A DNA stretch of 64,000 bases from an uncultured Saprospiraceae bacterium (GCA_937995755.1 CALKJD010000113.1:1-64000), one strand, 5' to 3'. Positions 36,674 through 45,815 are shown, numbered from the stretch's first letter. Notes: generated by a model from the letters alone, not told the origin. Translations and numbers: made by a program.

Positions 36674-37690
36674 TTAGTCGAACAGATTATCATACTGATT
36701 CGTTCTTCCAAGTTTTTCTGGTTGCTTGATCGGCTCATTGAGATCCAATGTATCTTCAGCACTATGGCTGTTGGCCTGCTCTAGGATATCTTCTTTAGCA
36801 TCACCGAGTAGGAGAGATGTAGATTCATTTTCCCACTTTTCTAACATTTTGAGACCTTCTTCTTCGAATACACCATTTTGAAGATCCATAGATTGCATAA
36901 AACCTTCAGACATCTCCATGAAACGTTCCATTTCGCCCACTTTGTTACTTACATCATCTGCTATTGCTTCTAATGCTTGATCAAATAAGGCTCTCTTGTC
37001 AGTATCTCCCTTAATAATTGACATGGCAGATTTCATCGCACTATTTCCAGCAGTAATTGCCTTTCGTTCCTGCTCTTTTACCATCACTTGATCCGTTACA
37101 TCCTCTACAAGTATTGCCGAGTTTTCATGCATCTTATTGAGGACACGATAGAGTACTTCCATCTTGGTGTACAGATCTTCAAGTTTTACATTAGAATCTC
37201 TAAGACGTCCTGCTTTTCTGCTTTTGAGGATCATCTGCGCTTTCTGCTCATTTGCTTTAGCAGATCCAGCTAGTTCCATATTGCTTTTGATCTCCTTTTT
37301 ATTATTTATAATCATCTCTTTCAGCTTGTGCATCTGGCCACGCAGCTGATAGATTTGCTTATTCATCTTTTTGAGATTCCCCTTAAGGTCATCTACATAA
37401 CTCTTTAGTACAGATATCGGATCTATCTTGATAAACATGCCAGTGACCCATCTCATGAGACTCTTGTACATAAAACCCACAAGAGTCCTAGTCTTACTGT
37501 CGAGTGCCATAAATATGATCAACCCCAATACTGATAGTCCTACTACTAAACCGATAGTAGTAGATAGAAATGTAAATATTGCTCCTAAAAAAGTGGAAAC
37601 TAACATCGTACCACCAATTAACAAACCTCCAAGTACTACTCCGCCTACTATACCTTCAGGTCTTCCCCAAAATGATTTACTTCTTGCCAT
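36674..37690 (-). CDS. Membrane protein with long coiled coil, PspA/ESCRT-III-like in layout
   Basis: 338-residue protein with no family assignment that I am sure of. Two adjacent hydrophobic stretches (about 11-60, Gly/Val/Leu-rich) anchor it. A helix from about 85 to 255 is almost uninterrupted: DDLKGNLKKMNKQIYQL and on to the FDQALEAIADDVSNKVGEMERF hairpin, followed by an acidic C-terminal tail. A long helical hairpin plus shorter amphipathic helices recalls PspA/IM30/ESCRT-III proteins, but those lack transmembrane anchors. It lies 70 bases upstream of the binding-protein gene and 44 bases downstream of the coiled-coil gene, so probably one operon. Confidence 0.6.
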   Translation of the reverse strand: MARSKSFWGRPEGIVGGVVLGGLLIGGTMLVSTFLGAIFTFLSTTIGLVVGLSVLGLIIFMALDSKTRTLVGFMYKSLMRWVTGMFIKIDPISVLKSYVDDLKGNLKKMNKQIYQLRGQMHKLKEMIINNKKEIKSNMELAGSAKANEQKAQMILKSRKAGRLRDSNVKLEDLYTKMEVLYRVLNKMHENSAILVEDVTDQVMVKEQERKAITAGNSAMKSAMSIIKGDTDKRALFDQALEAIADDVSNKVGEMERFMEMSEGFMQSMDLQNGVFEEEGLKMLEKWENESTSLLLGDAKEDILEQANSHSAEDTLDLNEPIKQPEKLGRTNQYDNLFD

Positions 37691-37734
37691 TTATCAATTT
37701 CTTAATCCTATAATTTTCTTGATCCTTACGGTTT

Positions 37735-38415
37735 CTACTTGAGGTATTTTTTCATGTTGTCTACATCTGTCATGATCTGACCGAGTACCACTTTATACGC
37801 ATGCATAAATCTATCGTTAGTCTTCTCCACTTTAGCTGCACTTTTATTGATGCCGTCTTTTATAGTTTTAAACGACGCTTCATTCGCCTCGATCTCTTTT
37901 TTGAGTTGCTCTATTTGGGCTTTCTTAGCCGTCACTTCTTTCTGTAGCGCTATGAGCTTCTCCTCTTTACCTACAACTTGTTTCTGTCTTTGGTTCTTTA
38001 AGGCATCTATAAATTTCTTCTCTTCCTTATTGAGGATGGCTACATAATGCTTTGCACTGCTGAGGAGTTTTTCTGGAGTGACACCCATAGTCTTAGCCAT
38101 CACGAATGCAGACTTGTATCTAGTCGCTTCATCCATAGCCATATTGTCCAATCCCTGGAGTGAAGTCTTATATTCTAAATAGTCAAAGCCTTCAAGATTA
38201 TTCTTGTCGATGGCATTGAGGAGGATATCTATGAATTTTTGATCTGCCTTGCCAGATGGCGTATCATAGTCTGCAGAGGTTTTTATCGCAGGAGTATCTA
38301 CTTTGATATTTGGAGTCTCTACTTTGACTTCTGGTTCTGCTGCTTTGGCAGCTTGTGCAGCTTTTACTGCGTTTTCATCTTCTATGACAAATAGCTTTTT
38401 AAGCTTGTCGAACAT
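37735..38415 (-). CDS. Cytoplasmic coiled-coil protein of unknown function
   Basis: 226-residue soluble protein: a short N-terminal amphipathic helix (MFDKLKKLF), a Pro/Lys/Val-rich spacer (15-55), a compact helical region (60-130, DYLEYKTSLQGLDNM) and a long coiled coil (about 130-225; KEEKLIALQKEVTAKKAQIE). It has no signal and no enzymatic motif. It is the first gene of the minus-strand importer unit and has the same coiled-coil character as the next gene, so the two may form a hetero-oligomer. I do not recognise the family. Confidence 0.6.
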   Translation of the reverse strand: MFDKLKKLFVIEDENAVKAAQAAKAAEPEVKVETPNIKVDTPAIKTSADYDTPSGKADQKFIDILLNAIDKNNLEGFDYLEYKTSLQGLDNMAMDEATRYKSAFVMAKTMGVTPEKLLSSAKHYVAILNKEEKKFIDALKNQRQKQVVGKEEKLIALQKEVTAKKAQIEQLKKEIEANEASFKTIKDGINKSAAKVEKTNDRFMHAYKVVLGQIMTDVDNMKKYLK

Positions 38416-38784
38416 CGTCTATCTCAATTTGGTGAATATTATGCTTAGCAATATACGCAAAGATGCTAATATACGGTCGAAGTAGAGAATGGATAAGACG
38501 AAAGTTTACCGATATTCGATTAAAATTGGTACTATTCTAACAGATAATCGTTTTTAGGGGTTTATTAGCTTTTATAAGGGTTTTGTTTTTGACATTTGAT
38601 TTCGAATTTAAAGACGATGTTGCGTGGTGTTCAGTCGAAGTCACTGGCATATTAGGTGTTAGCCTTAATACGATTATTTGTCTTGATTAAGTGACTCTAT
38701 CACATTCTCTTTTCCTATCTTCAGTACATTCTCTTACCTTAGCCGGTAATACTATAACTAACGACAAAATAGCAATACATAAAC
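38416..38784. other. Divergent intergenic region, no gene seen
   Basis: 369 bases between the coiled-coil gene (minus) and arginine deiminase (plus). On the minus strand CATCTTTG near 38460 fits the TAnnTTTG -7 box with one mismatch and lies about 40 bases from the coiled-coil start codon, so it may drive the importer operon. I see no tRNA, repeat or convincing small ORF. Confidence 0.35.
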
Positions 38785-40044
38785 ATGATATATTCAGATT
38801 CGGAGATCGCCAGACTTAGGAAAGTAATCGTGCATAGACCAGATGATGGCATCGGTAGAGTATCGCCAAAGCGAGCAGAAGAATTACTATTTGATGATAT
38901 CGTATACTTGCCTCAGATGCAAGCCGAACACGATATATTTCGCAAGTCTCTAGAACTATGTATAGGAGCAGAGAATGTATTAGAAACGGAGAAGTTGTTA
39001 GAAGAAAGTCTCCATGATATTGGCAAACGTAACGAATTGATTGCTAATGTTTTAGATTTTGAAGAGCTACCTGTAAGTTATGTGGAGCATTTCACTGACT
39101 TGACTGCCGAAGAGTTAGCTAATGTCCTGATCACAGGATACCTCAAAGAGGAAGCACATGTGTTTTTTGATCCGATTCCTAACTTTATATTTACTCGTGA
39201 TATCGCGGTGACAATCAAGGATCATGTGATCATTACGAAAGCAGCTAAGGAAGCCAGACAAAGAGAGAATTTATTGACAAGATTTATCTTTGCCAACCAT
39301 CCTATTTTTGAAGGAATGTTAGCAGATGGAAAGATTATTGATCTTAACGATATAGAAGCTTTTCCACCCTCTAGGAATGCCGAAAAAGTAAGCATCGAAG
39401 GCGGAGATATCATGATGATCGCAAGTGATTATGTATTTATAGGATGTAGCGAGCGTACTACAGATCATGCCATCAAGTCTCTCAGCAAAGTATTATTTGA
39501 AAAAGGACTAGTAAAGCACGTAGCTCAGATCAATATACCTGCAGATCGTACTATGATGCACATTGATACCATATTTACAAGAGTATCAGATGATGATATA
39601 GTATGTTATAAGCCTACCGTATTTGATGGTAATAGCTCTAACGTATTGGTACACCATGCAGATGATTCTACGCCTAATGTCTATGCGTCAGTCAAAGATT
39701 TTATTCACGCGGAGATCAACCCTAATATGAATTTCATATTTTCTGGTAAAGGGAAATCACCACACCAAGAACGTGAGCAATGGACAGATGGATGTAATCT
39801 AGTAGCATTAAAACCTGGAGTAGGAATCACCTACGATCGAAACCATGTCACAGCAGATGCTTTTCGAGATGCAGGATACACTATACTTCCAGCCGAAGAA
39901 CTGATTAAGCAAGCAGAGAGAGGGAATTTTGATTTCGATACTTTAGAAAAGACAATCATCAGTATTCCATCAGGTGAGCTATCTAGAGCAAGAGGTGGAT
40001 CGCATTGTATGACTTGTCCGATAGTGAGAGATGGGCTGAACTAA
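38785..40044 (+). CDS. arcA: Arginine deiminase
   Basis: 419-residue guanidino-modifying enzyme that hydrolyses L-arginine to citrulline and ammonia. The active-site set is visible: FTRDIAV (substrate-binding Asp), EGGDIMMI, the MMHIDTIF histidine and the catalytic Cys408 in GGSHCMTCPIVRD near the C-terminus. The C-terminal context and RKVIVHRP opening match arginine deiminase better than amidinotransferases. The ornithine carbamoyltransferase and carbamate kinase of the ADI pathway are not adjacent, so it may serve arginine catabolism or acid and nitrogen balance rather than a full arc operon. Confidence 0.9.
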   Translation: MIYSDSEIARLRKVIVHRPDDGIGRVSPKRAEELLFDDIVYLPQMQAEHDIFRKSLELCIGAENVLETEKLLEESLHDIGKRNELIANVLDFEELPVSYVEHFTDLTAEELANVLITGYLKEEAHVFFDPIPNFIFTRDIAVTIKDHVIITKAAKEARQRENLLTRFIFANHPIFEGMLADGKIIDLNDIEAFPPSRNAEKVSIEGGDIMMIASDYVFIGCSERTTDHAIKSLSKVLFEKGLVKHVAQINIPADRTMMHIDTIFTRVSDDDIVCYKPTVFDGNSSNVLVHHADDSTPNVYASVKDFIHAEINPNMNFIFSGKGKSPHQEREQWTDGCNLVALKPGVGITYDRNHVTADAFRDAGYTILPAEELIKQAERGNFDFDTLEKTIISIPSGELSRARGGSHCMTCPIVRDGLN

Positions 40045-40177
40045 GCAATCAAAAAAATGTAATTTGTTGGTGTTGATTGCAATATATTCTTCATTTTTGA
40101 GTTAAAGTGATGTGGTATTTGTTCTGGTACTTTCGAACAACTATTTTGAATGTAATCTAATTTAATTAGACAATTAT

Positions 40178-40196
40178 GCACACATACACACACACC
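40178..40196. repeat. Short CA-rich microsatellite
   Basis: A stretch of alternating CA units with one TA interruption, 30-50 bases upstream of the lipoprotein gene at 40229. Slippage could alter spacing in its promoter region; no such role is shown. Confidence 0.5.
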
Positions 40197-40228
40197 GTAC
40201 ATTATTTTATTTCGTAAGCACGATATTA

Positions 40229-42052
40229 ATGTTTTTTATTTTTTGTGTGATTATCTCCTCTTGCACGAAAGATGAAATCGAAATCGACGCTATAGAAAAA
40301 GTGTCATTTGTAGATGATCTAATGAATTATACAAATGAAAATAATACCATAACCCGTAGCGACCCGGATTCAATCCAAAATTTGAGACCTAGTAATATAG
40401 AATTACAAGGTTTAGCTGATTATCTACAAGCTAGTACTGATAGTGATGTCTGGATGCCGCAATTTGTTTCTGTATATGGTTATCCAGTTTGGAGTCAAGC
40501 TGTAAAATCAAATGGTGAAGAAGGTGGGTTTGCCATCACTTTGCCATTAATTAAAAATGATCAAGTAATCGGCGTACTAAGGTACATAAACACTCCAGAT
40601 ATAATTCATGCTTACTTTAGAGGGTATAATCACATAATAAATATTCCAAATTTGGAGTATACAGAGCAAGAGATTGGAAGGGCTACTATTTTGGCATTGA
40701 GTTTTGTGTATTTTCAGTATATAATAGATGGAAGTTATAATACGGATTTAGTTGCTTGGATGCAAGCTGATCAAATCAGTATTGACGAGAGTGAAAGTAC
40801 AAGTATAAGGAGTGAAATCTTTTGTTTTCCGGTAATAGATGGTTATGAATTTGTAGTCAATTCAAGTGACATTTGGTCAAATTATGTAGCGAATGAAGTG
40901 AGTATATCCCATGTAGAGTGTATAATTTTGGGTGGGCCTATTGCAGGGTTAAATCCACCCACAGGAAATATTGATCCAGATATACCTATTGACCCAAGTG
41001 ACCCGCCTAGTGGTCCAGGCAAAGATGAAAAGGAAAAAGAAAAAGAGGAGGACGTAGATGATTGTCTTGAGAGAATGTCTGAACACGTAAATGGCGAGCT
41101 TGATCAGTTATTACTGGATCTTGAGAGTACAAATGGAAATAAAGTTTGTTTGGAAAAGCTACAGTATGATATTATATCACTTTTAAAAGCTGATCAAACT
41201 ATCGATTGTAATAATTCAGCTTGGTCTGAGATTAAAATGAACTTAGAAGTAGCTGTAAGTTCCAAAGTTTCTGAATTTGACCAAGCTATTGCGGATATCC
41301 GGAATAGTGATATCTCTGATCCTTGTAATCCAGATCTGTCATCAGATGATATTGCGGATAATGCTATTGCAGCTATGAATGAAAGTGGTGGATGTGGGGT
41401 AGATGCTTTGGAGAGTGTAATGACTGGAAATGATCATATTATTAATTATCTTACTGATATTCGACTAAAATGCATTTATGACAAATTGTTGCTAGGTTCG
41501 GATAATGTATTTTGTAGTACGTTTGAAAATTTCTTAGGGGATACGGATATTGATTTAACGCTTTCAAATTCTATTCAGAGCACAGCCAATGCGACAACTA
41601 CACCATATTTTTTAGCTTCTGGATCGAATCAAGGAAATACTATAAATATTTCTATTAACACGAATCAAATCCAAGACTTTTGTGAAATCGTTATTGTTGG
41701 CCTTTTTTTACATGAAGGGTTGCATGCCGAAATGTTCAGATTACTTAATGATCCAAGCATTAATATTAATGATTTTTCTTCGATTTGGAGTGAATATGAT
41801 GAAAAAATAGACCAGCACGATAACATGGCAGAATTGTATATATATCAACTAAAATTAGCATTAAAAGAAAGATTTGGAAGTAGATATACAGATCAGCAAT
41901 ATGAAGCAGTTGCTTGGCATGGTTTAGGGAATGTTGCAGGTGAAGGTGTAAACACTTCAGCATGGAATGCTTTGACTACGATTCAACAGAATAATTTAAT
42001 TAGTCAATTCGAAAGCGTAAATAGTAGCTGCATAGATGACGAATGTAAATAG
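40229..42052 (+). CDS. Large lipoprotein with HEGLH zinc-metalloprotease-like motif
   Basis: 607-residue predicted lipoprotein (lipobox IISSCTKD, Cys12) of unknown family. The first 240 residues are a compact globular region (PQFVSVYGYPVWSQA). Residues about 250-280 are a charged, Pro-rich linker (PSGPGKDEKEKEKEE). The rest is helical with several conserved Cys. HEGLH at residues 495-499 is an HExxH zinc motif within LFLHEGLHAEMFRLL, and the following HDNMAELYIYQ and YEAVAWHGLGNV recall uncharacterised Bacteroidota proteins with the same HExxH...HxxMA...AWxGL arrangement. No frame disruption. Composition and gene context suggest an accessory gene; a surface protease or a toxin-like enzyme is possible. 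Confidence 0.65.
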   Translation: MFFIFCVIISSCTKDEIEIDAIEKVSFVDDLMNYTNENNTITRSDPDSIQNLRPSNIELQGLADYLQASTDSDVWMPQFVSVYGYPVWSQAVKSNGEEGGFAITLPLIKNDQVIGVLRYINTPDIIHAYFRGYNHIINIPNLEYTEQEIGRATILALSFVYFQYIIDGSYNTDLVAWMQADQISIDESESTSIRSEIFCFPVIDGYEFVVNSSDIWSNYVANEVSISHVECIILGGPIAGLNPPTGNIDPDIPIDPSDPPSGPGKDEKEKEKEEDVDDCLERMSEHVNGELDQLLLDLESTNGNKVCLEKLQYDIISLLKADQTIDCNNSAWSEIKMNLEVAVSSKVSEFDQAIADIRNSDISDPCNPDLSSDDIADNAIAAMNESGGCGVDALESVMTGNDHIINYLTDIRLKCIYDKLLLGSDNVFCSTFENFLGDTDIDLTLSNSIQSTANATTTPYFLASGSNQGNTINISINTNQIQDFCEIVIVGLFLHEGLHAEMFRLLNDPSININDFSSIWSEYDEKIDQHDNMAELYIYQLKLALKERFGSRYTDQQYEAVAWHGLGNVAGEGVNTSAWNALTTIQQNNLISQFESVNSSCIDDECK

Positions 42053-42090
42053 AATAATCATAATAATAAAATTTCCAAATTCTATATCTC

Positions 42091-42969
42091 ATGCTATATT
42101 TAAGAAAAGTATTTAAATTTTTAATTCGAAGAATTCTACTTGTATCTAGCATATTAGTAATTATCGGTGCTACAAGTTGTAAAAAAGAAAAACAGAGCTA
42201 CAACTTAGAAAGCATTGTAGGTAGCTGGATTACAGTTGAAAATGATTTTATTGAAATTAGAGACACGCTAAATAGGCATAGAGATTCTAATACTTTGGGA
42301 TCTAGAGGCAAAGAGAGTGGCAAATTTGTTTACCTTCTCGATGATACTCTACGTTTTCAAAGTAGTTATTTTTCTTCAGTAACAAATTATGAAAATATGT
42401 ACGTCGAAAGTTTAGATTTCAAGATACTTTCAATGTCGGATTCTATAATGATATTAGATCCAGTAAATGAAAATGCGGATTCACTTTTTGATCAAAGAAG
42501 CAATATAGAATTCATAAAACAGGAATATGCAATTGACCAATCAATTGAACTAAAAAAAATAACCTTTCATAGTTCGAAGTGCTTCGGTAACTGTCCGGCA
42601 TATCACCTTTCGATTGATAGTATAGGAAATACATTATTACATAAAGAAATGGTTTATACTAAAAACGGAAAGGAGCAAACTGTTGACAAATTGCAAATTG
42701 GTTACTATAAAGGAAGAATCGAAGAGAGTTTATTAAGTGGTTTGGAGCAGGAAGTGCGGAGTTGTAACCTTGATGTGTTGAAATTTAATGGACTAGATTG
42801 TTGTGATGGTTCTGTGGTAACTATTATTATAGAATACAATAGAGGACGAAAGTATTTGAAGTCAATGGTGCCTCCTCGAATCGCTTCCAAATTGATAGCT
42901 TATCTATATAAAATTTGTGGAGAGGTAAAATTAAATCGGGTAGATGAAATACTTGAGTTTGAAAAATGA
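42091..42969 (+). CDS. DUF6438-containing lipoprotein
   Basis: 292-residue predicted lipoprotein (basic N-terminus, hydrophobic helix, lipobox GATSCKKE). The first half (about 45-150) resembles a lipocalin-like small-molecule-binding strand pattern (VGSWITVEND). The second half (about 155-285) matches DUF6438, whose hallmark is KCFGNCPAYHLSID with two close cysteines, followed by GLDCCDGSVVTIII. Function unknown. It lies 38 bases after the HEGLH lipoprotein on the same strand and may be its partner. Confidence 0.7.
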   Translation: MLYLRKVFKFLIRRILLVSSILVIIGATSCKKEKQSYNLESIVGSWITVENDFIEIRDTLNRHRDSNTLGSRGKESGKFVYLLDDTLRFQSSYFSSVTNYENMYVESLDFKILSMSDSIMILDPVNENADSLFDQRSNIEFIKQEYAIDQSIELKKITFHSSKCFGNCPAYHLSIDSIGNTLLHKEMVYTKNGKEQTVDKLQIGYYKGRIEESLLSGLEQEVRSCNLDVLKFNGLDCCDGSVVTIIIEYNRGRKYLKSMVPPRIASKLIAYLYKICGEVKLNRVDEILEFEK

Positions 42970-43001
42970 CTAAGGTCAAAAGGATTTATAAACGTAGTTA
43001 G

Positions 43002-43442
43002 AAATTCCCTTATTTTAACAATGGTGGATATGGGGCTTTTGGCAACTTTGATCTATCAGATCATCCAGGAAAAATCGCTCTTGGAGAGGCTGTTGGTAAT
43101 TATATTGGAGGATTATATGGCAATACTAGTTTTGGAGGAGAAAATAATGAATTTTCTTCAAGTGATAATTTTATTCCGAGAGGGTTAATGTGGGATTTAG
43201 TGGATGACACTCCTCTTGATCAAGTTACAGACCCTAACACTAACACAACTGTGACAGACAATATTCGAGGTTTTACCCCTAGTATGATATTCAACGGTTT
43301 GCAAGCTATATCACCTTTGGACCCTGATATAATAGATATACGTTCTTTTCGAGATAATTTAAGAGTGAAACATCTTGGAGATACACCAAATAGTATTAAT
43401 GATTATAACACCTTCGTGGATGGGTACGATGTTTTCAACTAA
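43002..43442 (+). pseudogene. 5'-truncated remnant of a metallopeptidase-like gene
   Basis: An open frame of 147 codons that begins right after a stop codon and has no start until an internal ATG at 43188. Its translation looks like the C-terminal part of a peptidase: KIALGEAVGNYIGGLYG followed by FIPRGLMWDLVDDT and TPSMIFNGLQ. This resembles the EGxAxY...LWDLxD...F pattern that follows the HExxH site in several Bacteroidota peptidases. The catalytic part is missing, so it is probably a decayed fragment. Annotators may report only 43188-43442 as an 84-residue hypothetical protein. Confidence 0.6.
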
Positions 43443-43505
43443 AAAAAACTATTCAGAAGTCATATTGCTTATTCATAAGATACCTTCTTTTTTTTAAATG
43501 ATATT

Positions 43506-44261
43506 ATGAAATACTTTATTTTAATTTTTATTGCCATCGTATTCTCTACTTGTTGCAAAGACAATGATGCCGAATTTAAGAAAAACTGTCCATACGAGTT
43601 GGTATTTGGAGGGCATTATCTTAGAATTCCAATAACCATTTCACCGCATCAAAGAGAATATAATATTGGAGATACGTTGAAAATAAGTACCGTTTTCTCG
43701 GATTCGATTTATGATTTAGGCACAAAAGAATTTTTTCAAATTAAGGAGTTTCCTTTTAAACCGACATCTGGATTATACCGAATTCAAGAGGGGGTAAGTC
43801 ATGACTCTGGTTATTCAGTAAATGAACTCGAAATCAGCAATGTTTTCGATCCTGTTTACTTTAATTCAACCAACTATGTAGATGGGTATCGGGCTTACAC
43901 AATATATGAAGATGGAATGTATACATTTGAATCTCAATTGGTGTTGAAAGAAGCAGGAACTTATATAATGTTATTTAGTGATCTTTATCAAGATAATCTT
44001 GGTAGTGGCAATCAAGATTTAAATGCAGAGGCAGATGCCATCACATTTGAAGGTAAATGCCCTACATTAGAATATTACCTGTGTTCTATGATAGATAGTG
44101 GAGATAATCATCTAGACTATTATGAAGATGAGCTAGTCTATCTTGATGAGGAAGTGTATAGGGGTAAGTTGGGGACTATTACTGGATCTATAGGCCCACT
44201 TGGTTCTGGCGGTATCAGAATAGAATTGAGCGGCTTCTTTGGTTTTGAGGTAGTGGAGTAA
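43506..44261 (+). CDS. Hypothetical lipoprotein
   Basis: 251-residue predicted lipoprotein: a hydrophobic start and lipobox-like FSTCCKDN (Cys17/18), then a beta-rich mature part with Tyr/Asp/Gly-rich segments (HQREYNIGDTLKI, DGMYTFESQLVLKEAGTYIM) of the kind found in immunoglobulin-like surface proteins. I do not recognise a family. It follows the truncated peptidase remnant and is closed by a strong terminator. Together with the two preceding lipoproteins it forms an accessory patch between conserved genes. Confidence 0.6.
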   Translation: MKYFILIFIAIVFSTCCKDNDAEFKKNCPYELVFGGHYLRIPITISPHQREYNIGDTLKISTVFSDSIYDLGTKEFFQIKEFPFKPTSGLYRIQEGVSHDSGYSVNELEISNVFDPVYFNSTNYVDGYRAYTIYEDGMYTFESQLVLKEAGTYIMLFSDLYQDNLGSGNQDLNAEADAITFEGKCPTLEYYLCSMIDSGDNHLDYYEDELVYLDEEVYRGKLGTITGSIGPLGSGGIRIELSGFFGFEVVE

Positions 44262-44333
44262 TACTATGTTACTTTGTTCAAAATATTAGCTTCGGCGATT
44301 TGCTTTTGAGCGCTGGTGGAAATGAAATGTAAT

Positions 44334-44368
44334 AAAGGATAAGCTGATATCGAAGCTTATCCTTTTCT
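44334..44368 (+). terminator. Rho-independent terminator
   Basis: A perfect 12-bp stem (44334-44345 with 44354-44365), 8-base loop and a short T-rich tail, between the accessory lipoprotein (stop 44261) and the thioesterase gene (44396). Confidence 0.75.
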
Positions 44369-44395
44369 ATTGCATATATTTGATTTTAACATATT

Positions 44396-44827
44396 ATGTC
44401 ATTCAACATTAAAGCTATTTTTACCTACGACCATCAGAAGCGAGTACGTTACGGAGAGACCGACCAGATGGGTTATCTCTATTATGGAAATTATCCACTG
44501 CTGTATGAGATCGGTAGGACTGAGTCTATCAGATCTTTAGGGCTCAGATATAGAGATATGGAGGTAGAAGATCGTGTGATGATGCCAGTGTTACACATGG
44601 AAGCGAGATATCTTGCACCTATCAAATATGATGATCAGTTGACAATACGGACTATTATCAAAGAGTTTCCAACTAAGATTATAAGGTTTGATCATGAAAT
44701 CTACAATGAAAATATGGAGTTGTGCCACCGTTCGTATGTCAAGCTATTCTTTGTAGATATGGATACCAATAAGCGAGTAAGTACGCCAGTAGCATTGCAA
44801 GAAGCCCTAAAACCATATTATGAGTAG
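44396..44827 (+). CDS. Acyl-CoA thioesterase, YbgC/4HBT family
   Basis: 143-residue hotdog-fold thioesterase that hydrolyses acyl-CoA or acyl-carrier thioesters. The signature YGETDQMGYLYYGNYPLLYE contains the catalytic Asp and the YxNY segment of 4-hydroxybenzoyl-CoA-type enzymes, and the central helix and FDHEIYNE strand are present. Members associated with envelope genes (YbgC) act on short acyl chains. The stop overlaps the ATG of the YihY-like gene by eight bases. Confidence 0.9.
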   Translation: MSFNIKAIFTYDHQKRVRYGETDQMGYLYYGNYPLLYEIGRTESIRSLGLRYRDMEVEDRVMMPVLHMEARYLAPIKYDDQLTIRTIIKEFPTKIIRFDHEIYNENMELCHRSYVKLFFVDMDTNKRVSTPVALQEALKPYYE

Positions 44828-45815
44828 ATGGGACTCTATATGGTCTTGGATTACGCACTTACCCATTCTAAAGCAAATACTCGATTGGTCAAAGCGGACG
44901 GCCATTCCTGGTTTTAGTGGAGTACCTATCTTTAGTATTGTGGTGTTTATCTATAATGAAGCCATGAGGGATAACATCACGACGAGAGCCAACGCAATAG
45001 CGTTTAGTCTGTTTTTGGCTATATTCCCAGCGATCATTACGCTATTTACTTTGTTGCCGCTGATGCCTTTTACTACAGATTACGTAGCACTAATCAGTAG
45101 TTCTTTAGAAACAATACTACCAATAGATGCTCACGATTACTTAATAGATCTGATTACCAGTATTACAGCGGTTAATCGTGAAGGACTATTCTCATTAGGT
45201 TTTATACTGGCGGTTTATTTCGCGAGTAGCGGTATGCTTACTCTGATGGATGGATTTGATAAGTCTTACAAAGAGATATATCGATCTAGATCATGGCTGC
45301 GCAAGAGAATGGTGGCCATTATATTGATGCTTATCCTTTCAGTCATATTGATACTGAGTTTTGTACTGGTTATTGTAGGGAATGTTGCACTGGATGAAGT
45401 GGTAGCCTACTTTGATATCTCGTTAGGTGTGGATATACTATTGACGATATTGCGATGGGTAATAGCCTTATCTCTTATCTATTCTATGATCACGCTAATC
45501 TATCGCTATGGTCCATCTATGTATAAGCGGACTCCATTCATCAATCCAGGGTCGATATTAGCTACCTTATTATCTTTACTTACTTCATTAGGTTTCTCTT
45601 ATTTTGTTAATAATTTTGGAAGGTATAATGAGATTTATGGCTCTATAGGTGCATTGATTGTAATCATGATATGGATACAGATTAATGCATTCGTGATACT
45701 CATCGGCTATGAGTTGAATGCCAGTATAGCCGTGAATAGAGGTAAACTGAGCGCTGACCTGAAAGAAGTAAAAGAGGCACTGGAAAAGGATCTAGAAGCG
45801 GATCTAGACGATTAA
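44820..45815 (+). CDS. YihY/BrkB family membrane protein
   Basis: 331-residue inner-membrane protein with six helices (about 50-330 region: AIAFSLFLAIFPAIITLF, LFSLGFILAVYFASSGML, VGNVALDEV, YSMITLIYRYGP, IWIQINAFVILIGYELN). The RANAIAFS opening after a juxtamembrane helix and the YELNASI end are the conserved YihY marks. It ends in an acidic, coiled-coil-like tail. Older annotations as ribonuclease BN are erroneous; role unknown, with transport proposed for the family. Co-transcribed with the thioesterase. Confidence 0.88.
   Translation: MSRWDSIWSWITHLPILKQILDWSKRTAIPGFSGVPIFSIVVFIYNEAMRDNITTRANAIAFSLFLAIFPAIITLFTLLPLMPFTTDYVALISSSLETILPIDAHDYLIDLITSITAVNREGLFSLGFILAVYFASSGMLTLMDGFDKSYKEIYRSRSWLRKRMVAIILMLILSVILILSFVLVIVGNVALDEVVAYFDISLGVDILLTILRWVIALSLIYSMITLIYRYGPSMYKRTPFINPGSILATLLSLLTSLGFSYFVNNFGRYNEIYGSIGALIVIMIWIQINAFVILIGYELNASIAVNRGKLSADLKEVKEALEKDLEADLDD

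Noticed and set aside
38785-40044. Complete arginine deiminase (arc) operon
   Set aside because: No ornithine carbamoyltransferase, carbamate kinase or antiporter gene adjoins arcA in this window.
40047-40086. Terminator after arcA from the GCAATCAA/TTGATTGC pair
   Set aside because: The 8-bp stem has a loop of about 20 bases and no T-run; too weak to call.
40176-40219. ATG upstream of the HEGLH lipoprotein as an earlier start
   Set aside because: It is in another frame and stops after 13 codons; the ATG at 40229 with a lipobox is better.
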